Below are positions 42,314 through 49,786 of a stretch of 64,000 nucleotides of DNA, piece after piece. The stretch is from NCBI GenBank assembly GCA_964480725.1, contig CAYZQO010000005.1, positions 79,366 to 143,365 on the forward strand, given 5' to 3'. Made by a program: the position numbers and the translations under genes. Below the pieces are notes generated by a model, which ran no database searches, had not been told where the DNA came from, and saw only the letters and a list, made by a program, of their open reading frames with translations. The DNA is from JAFGBI01 sp964480725. Its GTDB lineage: Bacteria; Myxococcota_A; Polyangia; Polyangiales; Polyangiaceae. Numbering within the stretch: position 1 is the first letter of the stretch; each line of letters starts with the position of its first letter.

Positions 42314-43183
42314 CTAGCGTGCGGCGCGCCCGCGCTCGTGGGTCGCGGCGCACTCCTTGATGTCGGTGAGGACGATGAGCACCTCCTCGAGACGCGAGTA
42401 GTCGACTGTCGGCTCGGCCTCGACCTCCTGGTAGATGCCGAACTCCCGCTGCACCACCCGCGTCACCCGGGCCACGGGGATACCCTTCGGGAAGCGGCAG
42501 CCGACGCCGCTCGTCAGCAGCAGATCGCCGACATCGACCTCGTCCGTCCGTTGGACATACTCGACGCGGACCTCGTACCGCTTGCGGTTTCCGGTCCCGC
42601 GAACGAAGCCGCGCGTCCCCGTCCGCTCAACCACGACATCGACCCCGAACCCGCTGTCCACCGTGAGCTGCACGTCGACCTTGTCGCCCGCCACGCGGAG
42701 CACCGTGCCCACCGTCCCGTCGAGCGTCACCACCGGCAGGTTGTCGCGCAGACCAGCCGCCGAGCTGTCCAGAACCACGTGCGCCACGCGGAAGTACTCC
42801 GTGGTGTCTTTGGCGACCACGACCGCGCTCACCGTCTCCTCCGGGATCGCCTCGCGAAGCCCGAGGAGGCGACGGAGCCGGCGGTTCTCAGCCTCCTCCG
42901 ACTCGAGCTCCCGAAGCTTGCTGCGGAGCCTCGCGTTCTCGAAGACCAACCGGTTGTTGTCCTCCTTGACGTCGAGCAAGTAGACGTAGCCCGAAACGAT
43001 GCGGGAGACGCCGCGTGCCATCACCGCAGCGACGTACTCGAGTGGGGCCGCGACCGCCATCAGCGCACGATCGACCGCGTTCATGTCCTCCGGCCGGCGC
43101 ACGCTCGCCCGCAGGAAGAAGAACGGTACCGCCAACAGCAGCACCACGATGGCGATGTCACGATAGCGCTTGAAGGACCCCAC
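42314..43183 (-). CDS. mreC: Rod-shape-determining protein MreC
   Basis: 289 residues, within the family range. One N-terminal membrane helix (DIAIVVLLLAVPFFFL) is followed by a coiled coil at about 65-105 (NARLRSKLRELESEEAENRR) and a periplasmic beta domain with the repeats typical of MreC: NLPVVTLDGTVGTVLRVAGD and GDLLLTSGVGCRFPKGIPVA. MreC joins the MreB cytoskeleton to PBP2 in the periplasm. The start lies 18 bp after the mreB stop. Confidence 0.96.
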   Translation of the reverse strand: MGSFKRYRDIAIVVLLLAVPFFFLRASVRRPEDMNAVDRALMAVAAPLEYVAAVMARGVSRIVSGYVYLLDVKEDNNRLVFENARLRSKLRELESEEAENRRLRRLLGLREAIPEETVSAVVVAKDTTEYFRVAHVVLDSSAAGLRDNLPVVTLDGTVGTVLRVAGDKVDVQLTVDSGFGVDVVVERTGTRGFVRGTGNRKRYEVRVEYVQRTDEVDVGDLLLTSGVGCRFPKGIPVARVTRVVQREFGIYQEVEAEPTVDYSRLEEVLIVLTDIKECAATHERGRAAR

Positions 43184-43201
43184 GCTCGGCCACTCCGTTC
43201 A

Positions 43202-44236
43202 TCAGCCGATCGTGACTTCCTTCAGCAGCTCGATGTGATCCAGCGTCTTCCCGCTGCCCAGAACCACGGCGCTGATCGGATCGTCACTGACCATGACGGG
43301 CAGGCCGGTTTCCTCGCGGAGGAGCACGTCTATCTGCTTGAGAAGCGCACCGCCCCCGGTGAGCACCACCCCCTTGTCCACGATGTCCGCGGCCAACTCG
43401 GGCGGGGTTCGTTCGAGCGCGAGGAGGACAGCCTCCACGATGGCGTTGATCGGCTCCGAGAGCGCTTCGCGCACCTCGTCGGAGTTGACGACGACGGTCT
43501 TGGGAATGCCCGCCACCATGTCTCGCCCCTTGACCTCCATGGTGAGCTGCTGCTCGAGCGGGTAGGCGTTCCCGATGGTCGTCTTGATCCGCTCCGCGGT
43601 TTGCTCTCCGATCGCCAGGTTGTACTTGCGCTTCATGTAGGCGACGATCGCCTCGTCCATCTTGTCGCCACCCACGCGAACCGACTGCGAGTACACGATG
43701 CCGGCGAGCGAGATCACCGCCACCTCGGTGGTGCCGCCCCCTATGTCCACCACCATGTTGCCGCTCGGCTCGGTGATGGGCAGACCGGCGCCAATCGCGG
43801 CGGCCATGGGCTCCTCGATGAGGTAGACCTCCCGCGCCCCGGCGCTCTCCGCGCTCTCCTTGACGGCGCGCTTCTCCACCTCCGTGATCCCGAACGGGAC
43901 ACAGATGATGATCCTCGGCTTCACCAGGGTACGTCGGTTGTGGGCGCGGGCGATGAAGTAGCGAAGCATCGCCTCCGTGATCTCGAAATCCGCGATCACC
44001 CCGTCGCGGAGCGGCCGGATCGCCTGGATGTTGCCCGGGGTCCGGCCGAGCATCTCCTTCGCCTCGCGGCCGACCGCGAGCACCTTCTTGTCACCTCGGG
44101 CGTCCCGCTGGACGGCCACGACGGAGGGCTCGCAGCTGACGATACCCTTGCCCTTCACGTAGATGAGCGTCGTCGCCGTCCCCAGATCGATGGCGAGGTC
44201 GTTCGAGAACAGGCCGTAGAGCCAGTCGAATATCAT
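43202..44236 (-). CDS. mreB: Actin-like cell-shape protein MreB
   Basis: 344 residues with the complete actin-fold phosphate loops: phosphate 1 NDLAIDLGTATTLIYVKG, phosphate 2 NMVVDIGGGTTEVAVIS, and adenosine motif GVVLTGGGALLKQID. The N-terminal amphipathic stretch MIFDWLYGLFS, which attaches MreB to the membrane, is present. It polymerises under the inner membrane and steers the elongasome. It is the first gene of the cluster. The 205-bp gap to the upstream RRM gene includes a GC hairpin but no clear promoter. Confidence 0.98.
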   Translation of the reverse strand: MIFDWLYGLFSNDLAIDLGTATTLIYVKGKGIVSCEPSVVAVQRDARGDKKVLAVGREAKEMLGRTPGNIQAIRPLRDGVIADFEITEAMLRYFIARAHNRRTLVKPRIIICVPFGITEVEKRAVKESAESAGAREVYLIEEPMAAAIGAGLPITEPSGNMVVDIGGGTTEVAVISLAGIVYSQSVRVGGDKMDEAIVAYMKRKYNLAIGEQTAERIKTTIGNAYPLEQQLTMEVKGRDMVAGIPKTVVVNSDEVREALSEPINAIVEAVLLALERTPPELAADIVDKGVVLTGGGALLKQIDVLLREETGLPVMVSDDPISAVVLGSGKTLDHIELLKEVTIG

Positions 44237-44441
44237 CGATTTCTCTGGGCGATCCTGCGAGCGAACGGGGCACGATAGATCCCGGAAACCGGGAGCCCCG
44301 AAAGATGCGAGCGGAGTGGCGAGCGCCTCTTGGGCCGGTTCCTAGCACGCGGTGCGAGCGCCACGCAATCGACCGACGGCGAAACCACTGCGCCCGCGTT
44401 CAGCTTCGACACGGCGGGGGCCAGGGCGGCCCCTGGAGCGC

Positions 44442-45395
44442 TCACTCCTTGTCCCAGTCGTTCCAGTCCCGGTTCTTCTCGCGGCCGCGCTTGGGTCGCG
44501 CCGCGTCACCCTCGCCGCCCCCGGTGCCCCTCTTCTTCTTCTTGTCGGGCCGGTCACCGCGCCGCCGGCCCTCCGCCTTCGCCGGGTCGAGGAACGGCGG
44601 CGCCCCGGACGGTGGCATCGACGGCGACGGAGCCCGCGACGGCAACGAGCCCGGCTCCCGTGAGGGACGGTACTCGCCGCGGTCGGGTCGCTCCGTCCGC
44701 TCCGGCCTCTCGCCTCGGGGGTGGGCGAGGTTGATCATCAGGCGCCTCCCGCCCAGATCCGCGTCTCGCAGCGCCAAGATGGCCTCGTTGGCCGCCTCGG
44801 GGGTCGACATCGCGACGAACCCGAACCCGCGCGGTCGCCCGTCGGGCCCCGCCGGCAGGTGAACCCGGGCCGGGCGTCCCGCTCCTCGCGCCTCGAATAG
44901 CGCCTCGATGTCAGCAACCGCGCAGTCGTACGGGAGGTTGCCGACGTAGAGCGTCCGATCCGCGCCCCGATCGGCGCCGCCGCCGAAGCCGGCGCGCTCG
45001 CCCGAGAAGCTCCGCGACGCTCCATCGCTCCGCTCCGGTCCCCGTCCGTCACCTTGATCGTGGGCGCGCGGGAACCCCTCGCCGCGCGCGTCGCCACGAT
45101 CCTGCCCGCGCGGCGGTCCATCGCGCCGCGGCGCCTCGGACTGAAACGTCCGCACGGAGATGGAGCGGCCCGCCTGCATCGACCCGTCGAGGGAGCGCCG
45201 GGCCTGCTCGGCCTGCTCGGCAGTGCCGAGCGTCACGAAGCCGAAGCCTCGCGGGCGCCCCGTCATCCGATCGCGGGGCAGGCTCACGTCCGTGACGGTG
45301 CCGCCCGTCGCCTCGAAGACCTGTCGGAGCACGTCCTCGGTAACGGAATCCGGCAAACCGGCTACGAAGAGCTTCCGTTCATCCTCGTTGGCCAT
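44442..45395 (-). CDS. RNA-binding protein with two RRM domains and a basic tail
   Basis: 317 residues. RRM1 (about 7-84) has RNP2 KLFVAGLP and RNP1 RPRGFGFVTL. RRM2 (about 147-225) has TLYVGNLP and RPRGFGFVAM. Both keep the aromatic residues that stack on RNA. Between them is a 60-residue Arg/Gly/Asp-rich linker (GQDRGDARGEGFPRAHDQGD), and the C-terminal 90 residues are Arg/Glu/Pro-rich ending in a Lys cluster (GDRPDKKKKRGTGG). Most bacterial RRM proteins are short with one domain, often cold-inducible; a double RRM with RGG-like linker looks eukaryote-like. It should bind single-stranded RNA in the cytosol. A palindrome and promoter at 45471-45514 control it. Confidence 0.93.
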   Translation of the reverse strand: MANEDERKLFVAGLPDSVTEDVLRQVFEATGGTVTDVSLPRDRMTGRPRGFGFVTLGTAEQAEQARRSLDGSMQAGRSISVRTFQSEAPRRDGPPRGQDRGDARGEGFPRAHDQGDGRGPERSDGASRSFSGERAGFGGGADRGADRTLYVGNLPYDCAVADIEALFEARGAGRPARVHLPAGPDGRPRGFGFVAMSTPEAANEAILALRDADLGGRRLMINLAHPRGERPERTERPDRGEYRPSREPGSLPSRAPSPSMPPSGAPPFLDPAKAEGRRRGDRPDKKKKRGTGGGEGDAARPKRGREKNRDWNDWDKE

Positions 45396-45694
45396 TGCGT
45401 CGAGACTATCCCGATCCCCTGCCGCGGCGAGCCATACCCCGCGGTGCTTGGATCATCGGAGCCGGAATCCGACGATACGTGGCGGAAGAACGCCGTCAAG
45501 TCACCTTTGACGGCGCCGCCTCCAAGACAGCAACGCCGACCGCGGGCACGGCAGAGGGCGAGCGCCCTAGCCACGACGCGGCGCGCGTGGATGGCGGTCG
45601 AGCCCGGGACGCTCCGGGAGGGGCTCCCTGCCCCGGCGGCTCGCCCCGCTTCCCTGCGCGGCCGGCCCGTGTATCCTGCGGCCCCTCCGCCCCG
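45396..45694. other. 299-bp divergent region between RRM and lipid-kinase genes
   Basis: Contains the leftward promoter and palindrome (45471-45514). On the right, TATCCT at 45672-45677 ends 17 bp before the lipid-kinase ATG, implying a short leader of about 10 nt. No reading frame in this stretch is convincing. Confidence 0.55.
45471..45514 (-). promoter_or_regulatory. Promoter and palindromic operator of the RRM gene
   Basis: GCCGTCAA (45492-45499), 7 bp, TTGACGGC (45507-45514) is a perfect inverted repeat. Its left arm, read on the minus strand, supplies TTGACG as -35; TATCGT (45477-45472) follows 16 bp downstream as -10. Transcription would start near 45465, about 70 nt before the RRM start codon. 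A dimeric regulator bound to the palindrome would cover the -35. Confidence 0.55.
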
Positions 45695-46621
45695 ATGAAG
45701 ACCCGGATCCTCGTCAATCCGCGGGCCGGAAGCGGCGCCGCGACCGCCGCCGTGCCGCTCATCGAGCGCGGGCTCCGCGAGCACGGCGAGAGAGTTGACG
45801 TCGAACCGACGCGCGGTCCCGGAGACGCCGCGCGCGTCGTCCGCGAGGCGCGCGAACAAGGCGTCGACTGCGTGGTGGTGGTCGGCGGCGATGGCACCCT
45901 GAACGAGGCCTGTCAGGCCTACCTGGACGACGCCGGAGCGGTGATCCCGGGACCCCAACTCGCCGTGGTGCCTGCCGGCACGGGCGCCGATTTCGTGAAG
46001 ACCTTCGGTGTCGGTTCGGGGACGCCGGCGGCTCTCGCTCGAATCCTCGCCTCACCAGGGCGCCGCATCGACCTCGGGATCGCCGAGCTGACCGGTCACG
46101 ACGGCGCCCTGGTTCGCCGCGCTTTCGTCAACATCCTCAGTTTCGGCCTCGGGGGGCTGACCGATCGCATCGTCACCCGTAGCCCCAAGTGGCTGGGCGG
46201 ACGGGCTGCGTTCTTCTCGGGGGCGCTGCGCGCCCTGATCGCCTACCGGAACCTGCCCGTTCTCGTCAGCGTCGACGGGCACCCTTGCCTCGAGGCCCCC
46301 GTCCTCAACGTGGCGATCGCCAACGGTCGGTACTTCGGCGCCGGCATGAAGATCGCTCCCGAGGCCGACCCGAGCGACGGCTTGTTCGACGTGGTGGCGC
46401 TCCACGACCTGACCCGTGCCCAGGGGCTCGGCCTCGCGGTCAAGATCTACCGCGGGACGCACCCCGGCTCACCGGGAGTTCGGGTCGCGAGAGGTCGTGA
46501 AGTCCGCGCCGTCCCCGTCCGCGACGACCTGGAGGTGCTGATCGATCTCGACGGAGAAACGCCGGGCCGCCTCCCACTGACAGCCCGCGTGGCGCCAGGG
46601 GCGCTGACCCTGCGCATCTGA
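45695..46621 (+). CDS. Diacylglycerol-kinase-family lipid kinase
   Basis: 308 residues, standard for the DagK/YegS/BmrU family. The ATP site is seen as VVVVGGDGTLNEA (family GGDGT) and the second conserved block is VVPAGTGADFVKTF, with Asp where many members have Asn. Further blocks are FGLGGLTDRIV, NVAIANGRYFGAGMKIAP and EADPSDGLFDVVALHD. It should phosphorylate diacylglycerol or a related lipid at the membrane. It stands alone; its transcript probably ends at the hairpin at 46644. The ATG at 45695 is preceded by a -10 box at only 17 bp, so the leader is short. Confidence 0.93.
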   Translation: MKTRILVNPRAGSGAATAAVPLIERGLREHGERVDVEPTRGPGDAARVVREAREQGVDCVVVVGGDGTLNEACQAYLDDAGAVIPGPQLAVVPAGTGADFVKTFGVGSGTPAALARILASPGRRIDLGIAELTGHDGALVRRAFVNILSFGLGGLTDRIVTRSPKWLGGRAAFFSGALRALIAYRNLPVLVSVDGHPCLEAPVLNVAIANGRYFGAGMKIAPEADPSDGLFDVVALHDLTRAQGLGLAVKIYRGTHPGSPGVRVARGREVRAVPVRDDLEVLIDLDGETPGRLPLTARVAPGALTLRI

Positions 46622-46643
46622 GCGGACCCACCCCGTCGTCTCC

Positions 46644-46667
46644 GGCCCCGGGGCACGCCCCGGGCCC
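46644..46667. terminator. GC hairpin between converging lipid-kinase and lgt-like genes
   Basis: GGCCCCGGGGC and GCCCCGGGCCC form a stem with one mismatch around a 2-nt gap. It sits between two stops that face each other. No U-run. Confidence 0.35.
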
Positions 46668-46705
46668 GACCCGGGTCCCCCGCGACGGGTCGAGACGGTG
46701 AACGG

Positions 46706-47629
46706 TCACCCGCGCGTGGCCCGTGCCGCTCGGCGGGCGGCGCGCCGCGCCGCCGGCGACACCGGGGTGCCCGTCCCCCCGACGCCACTGACCGAGGGCT
46801 CGTCCCGCACGGCCGGACCCACCTCGGCCGCCAACGGCGGGGCCCGCCGGATGTGGAGGAGGAAGCCGATCCCCACCCCCAAGAGCACGATGCAGAACCA
46901 CTGGGCCGGCGTCAGTCCAAGGTAGCGAGCGTCTCGCACGCGCAGGAAGTCCAGCGCGAACCGGACCGGCGCGTAGTAGAGCGCCATGATCGCGAGGAAG
47001 AAACCCGACGGGCGCGGCTGCCGCCTCCACCGGAGGAAAGCGAGCGCGAGCGGGATGGTGAGAACGAACTCGTAGAGACCGAGATCGTAGCGACCCCCGC
47101 TCGGAAACTGCACCGCGAACCAGGCGTCGCTCGCGAAACCTGGGTGGTCGTGCGCGACTGAGCAGCCCGCCCGCCCGAAGGACCACCCCACGGGCAGCGC
47201 GCTCGCCACTGCGTCGGCATAGGGCAACACTCGCTGGCGGTGACGAGCGCGCCACACGAACGCGCCCACCACCCCGCCGATGAACCCGCCGAAGCTGCTC
47301 AGCCCCTCCCACAGCCGCAAGAGGACCAATGGATCCTCGAGCAGCTCCCCCGGGCGATAGAGGACGACTTCGAGCACGTGGGCGGACAGGAACCCGATCC
47401 CGACCACCCAGGTGATGAAAGACGTCATGGCGGGCTCGCTCAGCCCGACCCGACGCGCCTGGCGGATCGCGAGCCAGGCCCCGACGTACACTCCCGTCGC
47501 CACCAGGACCCCAAACGGCTGGATGGCGATCGGCGCGGGCGGCCAACCGCCACCAAGCGACCCCTCCGGCAACAGCGTCAGCACGAGACGCTCGGTCGGG
47601 ATGTACGGAATCAGCGGGGCCGCAAGCAC
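46706..47629 (-). CDS. lgt: Atypical prolipoprotein diacylglyceryl transferase family protein
   Basis: 307 residues starting at a GTG (47629), with seven hydrophobic segments. Lgt transfers diacylglycerol to the lipobox Cys of lipoproteins. Family features are IAIQPFGVLVATGVYVGAWL, EGLSSFGGFIGGVVGAF, the signature GRAGCSVAHDHPG and GGRYDLGLYEFV. Two positions differ from E. coli Lgt: the essential His (SFHGG) reads SFGG, and the signature Asn (GRxGN) is Cys. The C-terminal tail is Arg/Ala-rich. Members with this signature may still work, but a second, canonical lgt could exist elsewhere. Many lipoprotein genes nearby (47698, 52890, 53635) would need Lgt. The gene converges with the lipid kinase. 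Confidence 0.8.
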   Translation of the reverse strand: MLAAPLIPYIPTERLVLTLLPEGSLGGGWPPAPIAIQPFGVLVATGVYVGAWLAIRQARRVGLSEPAMTSFITWVVGIGFLSAHVLEVVLYRPGELLEDPLVLLRLWEGLSSFGGFIGGVVGAFVWRARHRQRVLPYADAVASALPVGWSFGRAGCSVAHDHPGFASDAWFAVQFPSGGRYDLGLYEFVLTIPLALAFLRWRRQPRPSGFFLAIMALYYAPVRFALDFLRVRDARYLGLTPAQWFCIVLLGVGIGFLLHIRRAPPLAAEVGPAVRDEPSVSGVGGTGTPVSPAARRAARRAARATRG

Positions 47630-47697
47630 GGGGCGAGGCTCTTACCACGCCCCCGCGGCGACACCAGCGCCGCCCCCAGGATCCGGCGAGACGGAGC

Positions 47698-48666
47698 TCA
47701 CCCCAGGGGGATGACGGGCTCCACCACGACCCGGTCCTCCTCATCGCTGACCGGCGCCGCGATCATGACCACCCGGACCCCGTCGCACACGCGCACGAGC
47801 ACCGCTGGGCTCGTCGCGGCGGCGGCGCATCGCGCGGCCGGCACCACCGGCTCGAGGGCGTTCTCGACCACCTGCAGGGCCACGGCGACGGCGTCGAGCC
47901 GAGCCAATGCGTCGCCGGTCGGGACGGGCCGCAGGGTCACCGCCTCCGAGACGCGGCTCCAGAGCTCCGGGCCCGTCAGCTCCGCCCCCGCGACCCGACC
48001 GCGCTCGAGATCGATCACGACGTCGAACAGCGCCTGGCGCGCCGAAAGCGAGCTCGCCTCGGGCACGGCATAGTCGAGCGCCATGGCCTTGACGCAGCGC
48101 CCGCCCACACAGCGAGCCATGGGCGACAGGATGCGCCAGCGGTGCAAGAGCTCCGAATCTAGCGCCGACGTGGGCCGACCCCAGGTCCGGATCCCGACCA
48201 GCAGCCGCGCGAACCGCGAGACCTCCTCGACCACGCGGCGGCGACCGGTGGCCGCCGCATCGAGCTCCGCCGTGATCGCCCGCGCCCGGCGCTCGAAGCG
48301 AGCCTCTCGCTGCCGGGCGTACTCCGCGGCGAGCTCGAGCTCCCGGATCCGGCGCGCAACCTCGACGTGGTGTGGCCCCGCGGGGAGCGCGACGAGGTAG
48401 GCCCGCAGCAGCGGCAATCGATCGAACGAGCGCGCCCAGTATCGCGACTCCTCCGCGGTGAACCACCGTTCGACCTCGGTGGACCAGGCGCCGTCGGGAA
48501 AATCGTGCAGGTAGGCGTCCGCTGCCGCGAGCCGCTCCTCGAGCGTCGGTGCGGTGCGTGCCGTGCGGTAGCTCGCGTACTCGGCCGGGGGGGCCGTCAC
48601 CCGCTTCAGCGCCGTGCACCCAGCGAGCGCGAGCCCAAGCAGCAGCAGCAGCGCTGGACGCCTCAT
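47698..48666 (-). CDS. Uncharacterised lipoprotein, helical
   Basis: 322 residues from the ATG at 48666, whose ATGA overlaps the preceding gene; GGAGGG lies directly upstream. A signal peptide ending in lipobox LALAGC (Cys about 17) makes it a lipoprotein. The mature part is Arg/Glu-rich and helical up to about 170 (HVEVARRIRELELAAEYARQ), then a conserved-looking domain with CVGGRCVKAMALDYAVPE. It is the last of three genes (49067, 48663, 47698) linked by 4-bp overlaps, so they are made together. I recognise no family. Confidence 0.75.
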   Translation of the reverse strand: MRRPALLLLLGLALAGCTALKRVTAPPAEYASYRTARTAPTLEERLAAADAYLHDFPDGAWSTEVERWFTAEESRYWARSFDRLPLLRAYLVALPAGPHHVEVARRIRELELAAEYARQREARFERRARAITAELDAAATGRRRVVEEVSRFARLLVGIRTWGRPTSALDSELLHRWRILSPMARCVGGRCVKAMALDYAVPEASSLSARQALFDVVIDLERGRVAGAELTGPELWSRVSEAVTLRPVPTGDALARLDAVAVALQVVENALEPVVPAARCAAAATSPAVLVRVCDGVRVVMIAAPVSDEEDRVVVEPVIPLG

Positions 48667-49070
48667 CCCTCCCCCCGGGGCGGGCAGAAATCGCACTCCG
48701 AAGGTATCCGCGGCGCTCGCTCGTCCACGGTGTCGCGGAACACGCGGCAACTCGCCGCCTCGAGGGCCCGGAGGCAGACCTCGCCGTCGTGAACCAGTGG
48801 GACGCAGCCAGGCTCGAACTCCGTCGGCACGGACTCGGTCCCGGCGCATGCCTCGCGACAGGGAAGCGTCTGGATCGCGCAGCGGGTGCACTGCTCGCAC
48901 TCGACCACACGCACCCGCTGGTAGAAAATCGTCGGATCGAGCTCCTCCGCCGCCTGTCCGCAGCCCCCGACGTCGCCCGGCACCGCGCCCAGCCCGCCAA
49001 CGAGGACGAGCGCGATGGCGAGGAGGCGCGGCTGCCCCCGGCCCACGCCTGGCAACTCCGCCTCGCTCAT
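48663..49070 (-). CDS. Small Cys-rich exported protein
   Basis: 135 residues. The N-terminus has a hydrophobic run (LLAIALVLVGGLGAVPG) that fits a signal peptide, possibly a lipoprotein with Cys in VGGCGQ. The mature part has ten or so Cys in close pairs (VECEQCTRCAIQTLPCREAC, GCVPL, ASCRVF, ECDFC). This spacing suggests disulfides or metal binding in the periplasm. Both ends overlap neighbours by ATGA (49067 and 48663), so the trio is translationally coupled. No known family recognised. Confidence 0.7.
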   Translation of the reverse strand: MSEAELPGVGRGQPRLLAIALVLVGGLGAVPGDVGGCGQAAEELDPTIFYQRVRVVECEQCTRCAIQTLPCREACAGTESVPTEFEPGCVPLVHDGEVCLRALEAASCRVFRDTVDERAPRIPSECDFCPPRGEG

Positions 49071-49786
49071 CGCCAGACCTCATAGTCGACGAGCCCGCCG
49101 ACGGACAATCCGACGAGCGGAATGGTGGTCCGCTCGTGCTCTCGTGTGGCAGCTCCACAGAACACGCTGCCGGAGAGCTCGACGGTCAGCGCCATCCCGG
49201 CCCGCAGGTACCCCGCGGCGCCGAAGGCAGCCTCCAGACCCGCGGTCGGATCGGGCGCGAGCACGGCGGACGGCCCGAGCCGCGACCGCAGGTGCCAGCG
49301 CGCGTCCGGACGCAGGACCGCAAGGTAGCTCGGCGCGAGCGCGCTCTGCCGCACGCCCGCGAGCGCGACCGACGCCACGAGCGCGACGCCGTGCTGGACC
49401 CGGGAGACACCCCCCCGGCTCCAGCCGACCGCGAAGTCGGCGTAGGGCGACGTCAGTGAGACGGACTCCGCTGTGCGTCCGAGGGGGGTCGCCAGTCGGT
49501 ACGGGTTGTCGAATCGGAGCGCCCGCCCCAGGGTCGCGCTCGCCAACCATCGGCTCACGCCGCGCGGGGGGGCGAGCGGGGTGGCTCCCGGCGCTGCACC
49601 ACCACCGGCGCCGCTCCACGCCGACCCGGTCGGCAGGACCGCGCCGGAGTCACCGGCCAGCGCGTCGCCGGCGCCGAAGGCGGTCCCGAGCGCGAGGAGC
49701 CAGGCCGAGCGCCGATCAGCGCGCGCAGGCGGCCTCGACCGACTCCAAGGAACTCGGCGCAGCCGACGTGAGCACCACCGCATCAT
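49067..49786 (-). CDS. Putative outer-membrane or periplasmic beta-rich protein
   Basis: 239 residues from ATG 49786 (ATG 49783 is equally good). The N-terminus has a long basic region followed by LLALGTAFGAGDALAGDSG, a plausible signal peptide with cleavage after ALA. The body has alternating hydrophobic strands ending in aromatic residues (YADFAVGWSRGG, SVALAGVRQSALAPSYLAVL, LRAGMALTVELSGSVF), as in small beta-barrels. The first ~70 bp overlap the end of pepP in another frame. The stop overlaps the Cys-rich gene by 4 bp. It heads a three-gene envelope unit of unknown purpose. Confidence 0.65.
   Translation of the reverse strand: MMRWCSRRLRRVPWSRSRPPARADRRSAWLLALGTAFGAGDALAGDSGAVLPTGSAWSGAGGGAAPGATPLAPPRGVSRWLASATLGRALRFDNPYRLATPLGRTAESVSLTSPYADFAVGWSRGGVSRVQHGVALVASVALAGVRQSALAPSYLAVLRPDARWHLRSRLGPSAVLAPDPTAGLEAAFGAAGYLRAGMALTVELSGSVFCGAATREHERTTIPLVGLSVGGLVDYEVWR

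Noticed and set aside
42338..44278. A long + strand ORF (646 codons) opposite mreB and mreC
   Set aside because: It is the mirror frame of two well-identified genes in very GC-rich DNA; its protein is His/Arg/Asp-rich with no recognisable domain.
44421..44436. CCAGGG/CCCTGG hairpin just after the RRM gene stop as an intrinsic terminator
   Set aside because: The stem is only 6 bp and no U-run follows on the minus strand.
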